DNA of 8,313 nt. Source: DATDRS01 sp035291605 (GTDB taxonomy: Bacteria > Chloroflexota > Anaerolineae > Anaerolineales > UBA6663). The stretch's first letter is position 1. Each line of letters starts with the position of its first letter. Positions 1 through 5,886 of the stretch are shown in pieces. A model generated the notes under the pieces. The model had not been told where the DNA came from, did not search any database, and saw only the letters and a list, made by a program, of their open reading frames with translations. The stretch is taken from NCBI GenBank assembly GCA_035291605.1, contig DATDRS010000073.1, positions 1-8,313 of the forward strand. Direction: 5' to 3'. A program made the position numbers and the translations under genes.

Positions 1-585
1 ATGCAGCCGCAATACGCGGCGTTCGTGGGCACCATCACGCAGGGCGACCTGCCGACCGAAGGCATGGCCTCGCTGTATATCGAGCTTTCGCCGGGCAACG
101 AGGCCTTCCGGTTGGTGGACATCGCCGTGAAGGCGACCGAGGCCAGGCCCGGCGCGCAGTTGGTCGAGCGTGAATTCGGCATGTTCGAGGTCCACTCTAG
201 AGCGCAAGCCGAAGTGCTGGAGGCCGGGCGTATCGTGCTGGAACGGATCGGCCACACGATCGCCGACCGGCTCAAGCCCGAAATTGCCTCCATTCAAGTG
301 ATCACCAACGTAGACCCTTACCAGGCGCAGCTGCTCAACCGCTTCCGGCGCGGCTCGATGCTCGTCCCCGGCGAAACGATGCTGGTGCTCGAATGCGCGC
401 CCGCCGCCTACATCAACTACGCCTGCAACGAAGCCGAAAAAGGCTCGAACATCAAAATCCTGCACGTCTCCTCCGTGGGGCGCTTTGGCCGTATGTGGCT
501 CTCCGGCTCCGAGGCCGAGATCATCACGGCGCGCAACGCGGCGGTGAAGGCGCTGGAGGAATTGGAAGGCAAGCCCGGAAAGTGA
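1..585 (+). CDS. Tandem-domain bacterial microcompartment shell protein (BMC-T-like)
   Basis: A 194-residue protein that I read as two consecutive BMC folds, as in trimer-forming shell proteins that tile compartment facets as pseudohexamers. Internal duplication is visible. In half one (about residues 5-85) a strand with SLYIEL leads into a helix, then FGMFEVHSRAQAEVLEAG. In half two (about 95-190) TMLVLE leads into a helix, then FGRMWLSGSEAEIITARN. Each half carries an extra stretch before the canonical first strand (AAFVGTITQG and ASIQVITNVD), which may mean a circularly permuted fold. The length of 180-200 residues is normal for BMC-T. Similarity to textbook PduT, PduB or EutL is low by eye, so the family call rests on the duplication plus the BMC-P neighbours. 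The window begins at this ATG, so a more upstream start and the promoter cannot be judged. The stop overlaps the first unit of a heptameric repeat array. Confidence 0.72.
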   Translation: MQPQYAAFVGTITQGDLPTEGMASLYIELSPGNEAFRLVDIAVKATEARPGAQLVEREFGMFEVHSRAQAEVLEAGRIVLERIGHTIADRLKPEIASIQVITNVDPYQAQLLNRFRRGSMLVPGETMLVLECAPAAYINYACNEAEKGSNIKILHVSSVGRFGRMWLSGSEAEIITARNAAVKALEELEGKPGK

Positions 586-626
586 CAAGCGGCGGGTGAC
601 GGCTGACGATACCCGCCGCTCGTCAC
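582..626 (+). repeat. GC-rich inverted repeat (hairpin) overlapping the BMC-T stop codon
   Basis: Left arm 582-597 (GTGACAAGCGGCGGGT) and right arm 611-626 (ACCCGCCGCTCGTCAC) pair at 15 of 16 positions around a 13-nt loop. The left arm includes the stop codon of the shell gene. No T-tract follows, and a well-spaced Shine-Dalgarno for the next gene lies 13 nt further on. It is therefore not a classic intrinsic terminator and may act as an mRNA stability or processing element. An alternative shorter pairing exists between 596-602 and 627-633. Confidence 0.75.
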
Positions 627-633
627 CCGTCAC
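583..633 (+). repeat. Heptamer-periodic spacer array A
   Basis: Starting exactly at the stop codon, the spacer reads in 7-nt units: TGACAAG, CGGCGGG, TGACGGC, TGACGAT, ACCCGCC, GCTCGTC, ACCCGTC. TGAC recurs at 583, 597 and 604. The complementary GTCAC recurs at 622 and 629. The same period with a GAT/GAC core occurs in four other spacers of the window, so this is one member of a repeat family. Confidence 0.7.
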
Positions 634-638
634 ATGCT

Positions 639-643
639 GGAGG
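639..643 (+). promoter_or_regulatory. Shine-Dalgarno that fixes the start at 649
   Basis: GGAGG lies 5 nt before ATG 649-651. An in-frame ATG at 634 lies upstream of this motif and has no such signal, so 649 is preferred as the start of the next gene. Confidence 0.75.
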
Positions 644-648
644 TGAGT

Positions 649-933
649 ATGCCTAAAACCTTTTACACCGAACGCGACATCAAGGACCTGCTCGACCGGG
701 GCGTGACTGCGCTCGAAGTGAGCGACGACGTCGTGCTCACCGACCTCGCCCGCGATATGGCGCTCCGGCACGGGCTGCGGCTCCTCCGCGCCAACCCTGC
801 TCACCCGGAGGACGCCAAAGACGCCGAGATCATCCACCGCGTGAAGGCCGCCGTCATCGCGCGCCTGGGCGACCAGGTGGACGCAAAACTGCTCGACGCA
901 GTGGTGGCGAAAGTCGTGGCCGGCGCGAAATGA
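649..933 (+). CDS. Stand-alone EutQ N-terminal-like BMC accessory protein
   Basis: A 94-residue soluble protein. Residues 5-47 (FYTERDIKDLLDRG, then VVLTDLARDMALRHGLRL) match in pattern the start of enterobacterial EutQ as I remember it (ITANDIRAAHARG, then IITPEAREVAELLGFTIT). A Pro/Ala/Asp linker follows (about 48-58), then a two-helix segment (59-91) resembling the EutQ segment that precedes its cupin. The catalytic cupin of EutQ is absent: the protein stops where it would begin. The helical, Ala/Val-rich C-terminus (VDAKLLDAVVAKVVAG) also resembles encapsulation-type helices. The gene sits between two shell genes, so a role in assembly or cargo-shell bridging is a reasonable inference. 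No enzymatic motif is visible. The start is set by GGAGG at 639. The stop codon begins another heptamer array. Confidence 0.68.
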   Translation: MPKTFYTERDIKDLLDRGVTALEVSDDVVLTDLARDMALRHGLRLLRANPAHPEDAKDAEIIHRVKAAVIARLGDQVDAKLLDAVVAKVVAGAK

Positions 934-1005
934 TCTCTGATTGTTGATGGCTGATTTTTGATCAAGCCCCTCTCTCAATCAGCCATCAGAAACCACCCGT
1001 CAACA
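931..1005 (+). repeat. Heptamer-periodic palindromic spacer array B
   Basis: From the stop codon, five perfect-phase units occur: TGATCTC, TGATTGT, TGATGGC, TGATTTT, TGATCAA (931-965). After a short C/T-rich centre the complementary motif runs in the same period: ATCAGCC (978), ATCAGAA (985), ACCACCC (992), GTCAACA (999). It ends exactly at ATG 1006. The two halves can fold on each other (TGATGGCTGAT with ATCAGCCATCA). The array fills the whole 5' leader of the BMC-P gene and leaves no Shine-Dalgarno. Confidence 0.8.
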
Positions 1006-1323
1006 ATGCTCTTCGGCCGGATCCTCGGCAGCGCCGTTTGCACGCTCAAATACCAAGACCTCGAGGGCGTCAAGCTCCTCACCGTTCAGCCGCTCAATAA
1101 AAAACTCGAACCCGTCGGGCGCATCCAGGTGGCGGCCGACGTGGTCCACGCGGGGCCGGGTGATCTCGTGGTGATGGTGCGCGCCCGCGAGGCCTCGCTC
1201 GCCATGCACGACGTCAAGTTCGTCCCCGTGGACCTTGCCGTGGTGGGCGTGGTGGATGAGCTGGAAGTCCGGAGCGGGAAGCTCGATTTTGAATTCAAGC
1301 CGGGCTGGACCGCGTATACTTAG
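1006..1323 (+). CDS. BMC vertex protein, EutN/CcmL family (BMC-P), copy 1
   Basis: A 105-residue protein of the Pfam EutN/CcmL family, whose pentamers cap the vertices of microcompartments. The family pattern is clear: an N-terminal GRILGSAVCTLKYQDLEG strand-turn-strand, KLLTVQPLN, then a valine-rich core VVHAGPGDLVVMV, and the closing VDLAVVGVVDELEV. The usual glycine/serine loop before the last strands is replaced by AREASLAM, and about 15 extra residues extend the C-terminus (SGKLDFEFKPGWTAYT), so it is slightly longer than copy 2. I chose ATG 1006 because the family begins at this point. The 16 codons upstream (from TTG 958) are repeat DNA. No Shine-Dalgarno is visible. The adenylate cyclase starts 4 nt after the stop, which suggests one transcript. 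Confidence 0.93.
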   Translation: MLFGRILGSAVCTLKYQDLEGVKLLTVQPLNKKLEPVGRIQVAADVVHAGPGDLVVMVRAREASLAMHDVKFVPVDLAVVGVVDELEVRSGKLDFEFKPGWTAYT

Positions 1324-1327
1324 CGGC

Positions 1328-3196
1328 ATGAACAAGCGCGAGTTTCACTACCGCTGGGAGTGGCAGCTCCAGGCGAGTCCCGAGGCCTTCTGGCCTTTCA
1401 TCTCGGACACCAACCACTTCAACCGCGATACCGGGATCCCCGCCATCGAGCAGCGGTTGAGGGAAGGCGAACAACTCTCCAACGCCCGCCGCCGTCTGCG
1501 CCTCTACCGGTTGGGCGTGACGGTCGAGTGGGACGAAGAGCCTTTCGAGTGGGTCTATCCCTATCGCTATGGCGTGGTGCGCCGCTACCTCAGCGGGCCG
1601 CTGGAAGAGATGCGCACCCTGGCTGAATTGACCGCCCAACCTGGCGGGGGCAGCCGCTTCGTCTATCAGGTCTGGGCGCGCCCGAAGAACCTGTTGGGCC
1701 TCGTCGCCATCCCTGCGCAGATCGGGATATTGAACGCCCGGAGTTTCGACCAGGCCGTTCGCCGCTACGACCAGTTGGCCGCCAGGCAAAAAACCTCTCC
1801 CGCGGATTGGATGGGGGCGGCCGCGTTTGCGCCGGGCGGGCGCGAGCGGCTCGCGACGCTGCGCGAGGAGCTTTTGAAGCGGGGCGCGCCGCCCGACCTG
1901 GTCATGCGCCTCGTCGAGACCATCCTGAGAGCCGACGATATCGTGCTGGCCCGCCTGCGCCCCTACGCGCTCGCCGATGCGTGGGAGGCGCGGCGGCGCG
2001 ACGTGCTGGAGGTCTGCCTGTGGGCCGTGCGCATCGGGCTGCTCGACTTCCAATGGGATGTGCTCTGCCCGTTATGCCGCGTCTCTAAGTCGTCCGCCCC
2101 CGGCCTGGGCGGCCTCCAATCGCAGGTTCACTGCGAGACCTGCAACATTGACTTCACCGCGAATTTCGAGCGGTCGGTGGAACTGACCTTCCGCCCCAAT
2201 CCGGCCATCCGCGGGACGGAGCGCCGTGACTTTTGCCTGGGAGGCCCGCAGACCACCCCGCACATCGTCGCGCAGCAGCTGCTTGGGCCTCACTCAGAGC
2301 GTGAAGTCTCCTTGCCGTTGAAAGCGGGCCGTCACCGCGTGCGCACGCTGGGCCTGCGCAGCGGGCAGTTCTTTCAGGCCGCCGACGACGGCGAGCCGCA
2401 GGGCCAGTTCCCCGCCCGAGAATCCGGCTGGCCCGACGACGAGCTGCGTCTCTCGCTCGCGCCCCGCCTGTGGCTGGAGAACCGCACCGCCGAGGATCAA
2501 CTCTTCATCGTGGAGCGCACGGCATGGAGCGATCAGGCGGTGACCGCCGCCGAGGTCATCACGCTACAGCTCTTCCGCGACCTGTTCGCGAGCGAGGCCC
2601 TGCGCCCCGGCGAGCAGATTTCGGTGGGCAACCTGACCATCCTGTTCACCGACCTGCGCGACTCCACGCGCCTGTACCGCACTGTCGGCGACGCGGTCGC
2701 CTTTGGCCGCGTGATGAGCCACTTTGATGTGTTGAAGGCGGCCATCAGTACGGAGCAGGGTTCGCTGGTGAAGACCATCGGCGACTCGGTCATGGCGGCC
2801 TTCATCCAGCCCCTGGCGGCGCTGCGGACCATCCTGCGCGTCCAGCACGAGCTGGCCAACCCGCCGGCCGGGCTGCTCCCGCTGCAATTGAAGGCCGGCA
2901 TCAACTACGGGCCGTGCATCGCCGTCACGCTCAACGAGCGGCTGGATTACTTCGGCTCGACGGTGAACCTCGCGGCCCGGCTGGAGGGGCTTTCTTCGGA
3001 GGGCGGGATCGTGATCTCGGATTCGGTCCGCGGCGATCCCGAGATCGTGAGATATTTTGACGCGCTTGGCAATCTGATTCGCGTCGAGCCGTTCACGGCC
3101 ACCGTCAAGGGCTTTGACGAAGAGAACTTCCGGTTGTGGCGCGTGAGGCTGACGCAGGCCGATACCTTCTCCCAACTGGTCAAACAACCCCAATGA
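1328..3196 (+). CDS. Class III adenylate cyclase with SRPBCC and zinc-ribbon DUF5939 regions
   Basis: A 622-residue soluble protein predicted to make cAMP from ATP. Residues 1 to about 165 look like a START/SRPBCC ligand-binding domain (WQLQASPEAFWPFISDTNHF). Residues about 190-440 match what I know as the DUF5939 region of bacterial cyclases. It includes a Cys pair C247/C250 and a second pair C269/C272 (CxxC-18-CxxC), a probable zinc ribbon. The catalytic domain (about 435-600) keeps both metal aspartates (D442 in FTDLRDS, D486 in KTIGDS), the adenine-selecting K482 and D540 (LDYFGS), and the transition-state N547 and R551 (VNLAAR). It should therefore be an active adenylate cyclase. No transmembrane segment is seen. 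The start follows the BMC-P stop by 4 nt (CGGC), with no clear Shine-Dalgarno, so translational coupling is likely. The gene ends in an ATGA overlap with the next gene. The SRPBCC ligand is unknown. Confidence 0.92.
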   Translation: MNKREFHYRWEWQLQASPEAFWPFISDTNHFNRDTGIPAIEQRLREGEQLSNARRRLRLYRLGVTVEWDEEPFEWVYPYRYGVVRRYLSGPLEEMRTLAELTAQPGGGSRFVYQVWARPKNLLGLVAIPAQIGILNARSFDQAVRRYDQLAARQKTSPADWMGAAAFAPGGRERLATLREELLKRGAPPDLVMRLVETILRADDIVLARLRPYALADAWEARRRDVLEVCLWAVRIGLLDFQWDVLCPLCRVSKSSAPGLGGLQSQVHCETCNIDFTANFERSVELTFRPNPAIRGTERRDFCLGGPQTTPHIVAQQLLGPHSEREVSLPLKAGRHRVRTLGLRSGQFFQAADDGEPQGQFPARESGWPDDELRLSLAPRLWLENRTAEDQLFIVERTAWSDQAVTAAEVITLQLFRDLFASEALRPGEQISVGNLTILFTDLRDSTRLYRTVGDAVAFGRVMSHFDVLKAAISTEQGSLVKTIGDSVMAAFIQPLAALRTILRVQHELANPPAGLLPLQLKAGINYGPCIAVTLNERLDYFGSTVNLAARLEGLSSEGGIVISDSVRGDPEIVRYFDALGNLIRVEPFTATVKGFDEENFRLWRVRLTQADTFSQLVKQPQ

Positions 3197-4377
3197 GCAA
3201 ATCCACAATCATCGTCGTCGGCGCGGGGGTGTTTGGCGTCACCGCCGCCATTGCGCTGCAGAAGCGAGGTCATGCCGTCTCCCTGTTCGACCCCGGCCCC
3301 CTGCCCCACCCCCTCGCCGCCTCCACCGACATCAGCAAAGCCGTCCGCATGGACTACGGCCCGGACGAGGATTACATGGCCTGGATGGAAGCCGCGCTCG
3401 ACGGCTGGCGGCGCTGGAACCAGGACTGGCCGGAGCCGCTGTTTCACGAGGACGGCGTCACTTACCTGACGCGTTCTCCGATGGCCCCCGGCGGGTTTGA
3501 GCACGAGAGTTATCAACTCCTGCTCAAGCGCAGACATAAACCCGAACGGTTGGGTTCAGCCGAAATCCGCCGCCGTTTCCCGGCGTGGAGCACCGGCGGT
3601 TACGTGGACGGGTATTACAACCCTGAAGGCGGATACGCCGAGAGCGGCAAAGTCGTCGCGCGCCTGATCGAGATCGCGCAGGGCGCCGGGGTCACGCTCA
3701 TGGCCGGGCAGAAGTTCGCGCGGCTCGCCATGCGCGAGACAGGCGCGCGTGTGCAGGGCATCGTCAATGCCGAGGGCCAGGTCTTCCAGGCAGACTGGGT
3801 CGTGGTCGCCGCCGGGTCGTGGACGCCGCACGCGCTGCCGTTCATGGCCGAGCATCTGCGGTCCGTGGGGCAGCCGGTCTTTCATCTCAAGCCGGCCGAT
3901 CCAGCGCCGTATCAGGCCAAAGTCTTCCCCACCTTCGGCGCAGACATTTCCAACACGGGCTATTACGGTTTTCCGGCGAACCGCGAGGGCATCGTCAAGA
4001 TCGCCAACCACGGCGTGGGACGGCAAATGCACCCGGAGTCGCCGGAGCGCGCCGTGACGGCCGAACAGGAGGCGCACCTGCGCGCGTTTCTGCGCGGCAC
4101 TTTTCCGGCGCTGTCCGACGCGCCCATCGTCTACACGCGCGTGTGCCTGTACTGCGACACCTGGGACGAGCACTTGTGGATCGCGCGCGACCCGGAACGC
4201 CAGGGGCTGGTCGTGGCGACCGGCGACTCCGGCCACGGCTTCAAGTTCGCGCCCGCGCTGGGCGATGTGATTGCGGACGCAGTCGAGGGCGCGGACAATC
4301 CCTTGCTCCGCAAGTTCCGCTGGCGGCCCGAGGTGAAACCGGCGAGGGGCGAAGAGGCGGCGCGGTACCACGGATAG
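3193..4377 (+). CDS. FAD-dependent amine oxidase, monomeric sarcosine oxidase-like (DAO superfamily)
   Basis: A 394-residue flavoprotein similar to monomeric sarcosine oxidase and N-methyltryptophan oxidase (MSOX). These oxidise a secondary amine with O2, giving H2O2 and, for N-methyl substrates, formaldehyde. Visible features are the N-terminal dinucleotide fold GAGVFG (residues 10-15) with D33 closing the second strand; the GGYAESG segment; and K269 and H273 (VKIANHG), spaced like Lys265 and His269 of MSOX. Near the end, C318 (VCLYCDTWDEH) sits where MSOX attaches FAD covalently, and SGHGFKF (346-352) follows. The MSOX Arg49 position appears to be Lys (KAVR, residues 49-52). Length is near the family norm of about 390. 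The start codon overlaps the cyclase stop (ATGA), so translation is probably coupled. The true amine substrate cannot be read from the sequence. The stop lies inside a heptamer array. Confidence 0.88.
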   Translation: MSKSTIIVVGAGVFGVTAAIALQKRGHAVSLFDPGPLPHPLAASTDISKAVRMDYGPDEDYMAWMEAALDGWRRWNQDWPEPLFHEDGVTYLTRSPMAPGGFEHESYQLLLKRRHKPERLGSAEIRRRFPAWSTGGYVDGYYNPEGGYAESGKVVARLIEIAQGAGVTLMAGQKFARLAMRETGARVQGIVNAEGQVFQADWVVVAAGSWTPHALPFMAEHLRSVGQPVFHLKPADPAPYQAKVFPTFGADISNTGYYGFPANREGIVKIANHGVGRQMHPESPERAVTAEQEAHLRAFLRGTFPALSDAPIVYTRVCLYCDTWDEHLWIARDPERQGLVVATGDSGHGFKFAPALGDVIADAVEGADNPLLRKFRWRPEVKPARGEEAARYHG

Positions 4378-4407
4378 CCCATAGCAGATGGCGGATAGCC
4401 GATGGCC
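4373..4407 (+). repeat. Heptamer-periodic spacer array C
   Basis: Five contiguous perfect-phase units: GATAGCC, CATAGCA, GATGGCG, GATAGCC, GATGGCC (consensus GATRGCN). The first unit contains the TAG stop codon of the oxidase gene. This is the cleanest direct tandem array in the window. Confidence 0.85.
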
Positions 4408-4410
4408 AGG

Positions 4411-4423
4411 GGAGGAACAAATG
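4411..4423 (+). promoter_or_regulatory. Orphan Shine-Dalgarno plus ATG facing the antisense gene
   Basis: GGAGG at 4411-4415 is followed after 5 nt by ATG 4421-4423, the same spacing as the convincing site at 639. The frame it opens runs antisense through the end of the CorC-like gene to 4657 and encodes nothing recognisable. It could be the remnant start site of a gene displaced when the minus-strand gene arrived, or chance. Confidence 0.35.
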
Positions 4424-4439
4424 CCGTTTCGCTGTGCCT

Positions 4440-5759
4440 TTACGCATTCTGCCTTTCTTGTGCCTGGCTCGGAGTCACTAATACTTTGTCCACACGGCGT
4501 CCATCCATATCTACCACTTCAAAGCGCAGTTTTCCCCACTCAAAGCATTGTCCTACCGTTGGAATACTGCGAACCTGGGTCATTACAAAACCGCCGACGG
4601 TTTGATAATGACCATGTTCTTCATCGGGCAGTTTTTCGATGTCGAAGATTTCTTTGAGTTTATCTATGTGCACTAATCCATCGAGCAACCACGAACCGTC
4701 CTCGCGGCGCGTGGCTTGCGGCTCGGCTGGCTCACCTGCCGAGGGAATATACCCCACAATACCCTCCAGGATATCGTTGTGGGTTACCATGCCTTGAATG
4801 CCGCCGTATTCATCTGTGACCAGCGCAACATGCGTCCCTTTCTGCTTGAATAGTTCCAGCACTTTCAAGGCAGACATACTTTCTGGAATGAAAAGCGGAG
4901 GGCGCAACAACGCTCTCAAATCAAGCGGTTGACCGGCAAGGCTTTGATTGAGTAAATCTTTGGCGCGCACAATGCCAAGCACGTTATCGAGGCTGTCCTT
5001 GATAACCGGAAAGCGCGAATGTTGGCTGTCCGCAATCTTGCGCCGGATGTCTTCGGGCGAGTCTTCGATATCAAACCAGACAATGTGTGTGCGAGGGGTC
5101 ATAAATGCGCCGACTCGCCGTTCATCCAGCCGAAGCACGCTTTCTATCATGTCCTGTTCGCTTTCCTCAAATACGCCGCTTTCTGTGCCCTGCTCAATCA
5201 AGATCCTGAGTTCTTCTGGGGTAATGGATGGCTCGGCGGATGGCTTAATACCTAACAGCCGAATGACAATATCCGTCGAGACACTCAATAGCCGGACGAC
5301 CGGCGCGGCAATGGTAGACAAGCCTCGCATAGGAGCGGCAACCGCGGAGGCGATTCGTTCAGCGTTGTTCAGCGCCAACCGCTTCGGTACGAGTTCGCCA
5401 ATAATCAGCGAGAAGTAGGTGATGCCGAGCACGACGATGCCAACGCCGATGGTTTCGCCGTAAGGCGCAAGGAATGGAATATCGCCGAGGCGAGTCGCGA
5501 TCTCTTCGGCAATGGTGGCCCCGCCAAATGCGCCGGCCAAAATGCCAACCAGGGTAATACCGATTTGGGCGGTGGCCAAAAACTGGTTGGGGTTAGCGGC
5601 CAGTTCTAACGCAGCGCGGGCCTGGGAATTACCTGCGTCAGCTAACTGCCGGAGGCGTGCTTTCCGGGCCGAAACAATCGCAATCTCGGCCATAGCAAAA
5701 ACGCCGTTAGTGACGAGCAGAAGAAAGATAATTAGGATTTCTAAAACGGGATTGCTCAA
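4440..5759 (-). CDS. CNNM/CorC (HlyC/CorC) family membrane protein with CBS pair
   Basis: A 439-residue protein of the DUF21–CBS–CorC_HlyC family, membrane proteins linked to divalent cation (Mg/Co) transport. Order: a DUF21/CNNM membrane domain (about 1-180) with hydrophobic segments near 4-28, 60-85, 100-122 and 138-168 and the conserved GELVPKRL (121-128); two CBS domains (about 220-272, opening with MTPR, and 285-337) that typically bind adenine nucleotides; and a C-terminal CorC_HlyC domain (about 355-430, DGLVHIDKLKEIF then TVGGFVM). Length is normal and all domains are intact. The start is TTG (5759-5757), with AGAGG (5770-5766) 6 nt upstream; no ATG or GTG serves better. It is the only minus-strand gene and is clearly less GC-rich than its neighbours, with many A/T third positions. 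This suggests separate acquisition and no role in the compartment. Confidence 0.93.
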   Translation of the reverse strand: MSNPVLEILIIFLLLVTNGVFAMAEIAIVSARKARLRQLADAGNSQARAALELAANPNQFLATAQIGITLVGILAGAFGGATIAEEIATRLGDIPFLAPYGETIGVGIVVLGITYFSLIIGELVPKRLALNNAERIASAVAAPMRGLSTIAAPVVRLLSVSTDIVIRLLGIKPSAEPSITPEELRILIEQGTESGVFEESEQDMIESVLRLDERRVGAFMTPRTHIVWFDIEDSPEDIRRKIADSQHSRFPVIKDSLDNVLGIVRAKDLLNQSLAGQPLDLRALLRPPLFIPESMSALKVLELFKQKGTHVALVTDEYGGIQGMVTHNDILEGIVGYIPSAGEPAEPQATRREDGSWLLDGLVHIDKLKEIFDIEKLPDEEHGHYQTVGGFVMTQVRSIPTVGQCFEWGKLRFEVVDMDGRRVDKVLVTPSQAQERQNA

Positions 5760-5812
5760 CTCGGGCCTCTTTTGTGAACCTGAGGGAATACCGCCATACA
5801 GGTCTGACCCGA

Positions 5813-5841
5813 ATTATACGACAGCGAGGGCGGCCCAACTA
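5813..5841 (-). promoter_or_regulatory. Probable promoter of the CorC-like gene
   Basis: On the minus strand, a perfect -10 hexamer TATAAT occupies 5818-5813. The -35 candidate around 5841-5835 (TAGTTG or AGTTGG) is weak at 16-17 nt spacing. A start near 5806 would leave a leader of about 45 nt before the TTG codon. A small palindrome GGTC-T-GACC (5801-5809) lies at the expected start point and could be an operator. Confidence 0.5.
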
Positions 5842-5860
5842 TCCGCGGTCCACTGCACAC

Positions 5861-5881
5861 GATTAGCCATCTGCCATCAGC
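5861..5881 (+). repeat. Heptamer-periodic spacer array D
   Basis: Three in-phase units: GATTAGC, CATCTGC, CATCAGC. On the reverse strand they read GCTGATG, GCAGATG, GCTAATC, the same GATGGC-type unit as arrays B and C. The array ends 5 nt before ATG 5887, so the second BMC-P gene has a repeat-derived leader without a Shine-Dalgarno. The rest of the 127-nt divergent spacer (5760-5860) holds the minus-strand promoter and nothing else I recognise. Confidence 0.7.
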
Positions 5882-5886
5882 CAACC

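Noticed and set aside
582..626. Intrinsic terminator after the first shell gene
   Set aside because: The stem is strong but no T-tract follows, and the next gene is closely spaced with its own Shine-Dalgarno.
958..1005. TTG 958 as the start of BMC-P copy 1
   Set aside because: The 16 added codons are heptamer-repeat DNA, and the EutN/CcmL fold starts at the Met encoded at 1006.
1235..1327. Upstream start for the cyclase at 1235
   Set aside because: It would overlap the BMC-P gene by about 90 nt and add 31 low-complexity residues. ATG 1328 sits directly after the BMC-P stop and begins the SRPBCC domain.
1295..2053. Long minus-strand open frame opposite the cyclase gene
   Set aside because: It is a GC-rich shadow of a gene with complete domain motifs; its translation has no recognisable fold and no upstream Shine-Dalgarno. 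The same applies to minus-strand frames at 2564-3208, 3556-4371, 6550-7350 and 7670-8209.
3136..3192. Upstream start for the amine oxidase at 3136
   Set aside because: It would put 19 extra residues before the FAD-binding strand and lie deep in the cyclase gene; the ATGA overlap start at 3193 fits the family N-terminus.
4373..4407. CRISPR array or IS terminal repeat
   Set aside because: The units are 7 nt with no unique spacers, no transposase is present, and similar arrays occur in other ordinary spacers.
4388..4657. Plus-strand open frame antisense to the end of the CorC-like gene
   Set aside because: It has no recognisable protein motif and the opposite strand encodes the intact CorC_HlyC domain. 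Only its Shine-Dalgarno-like start is of interest.
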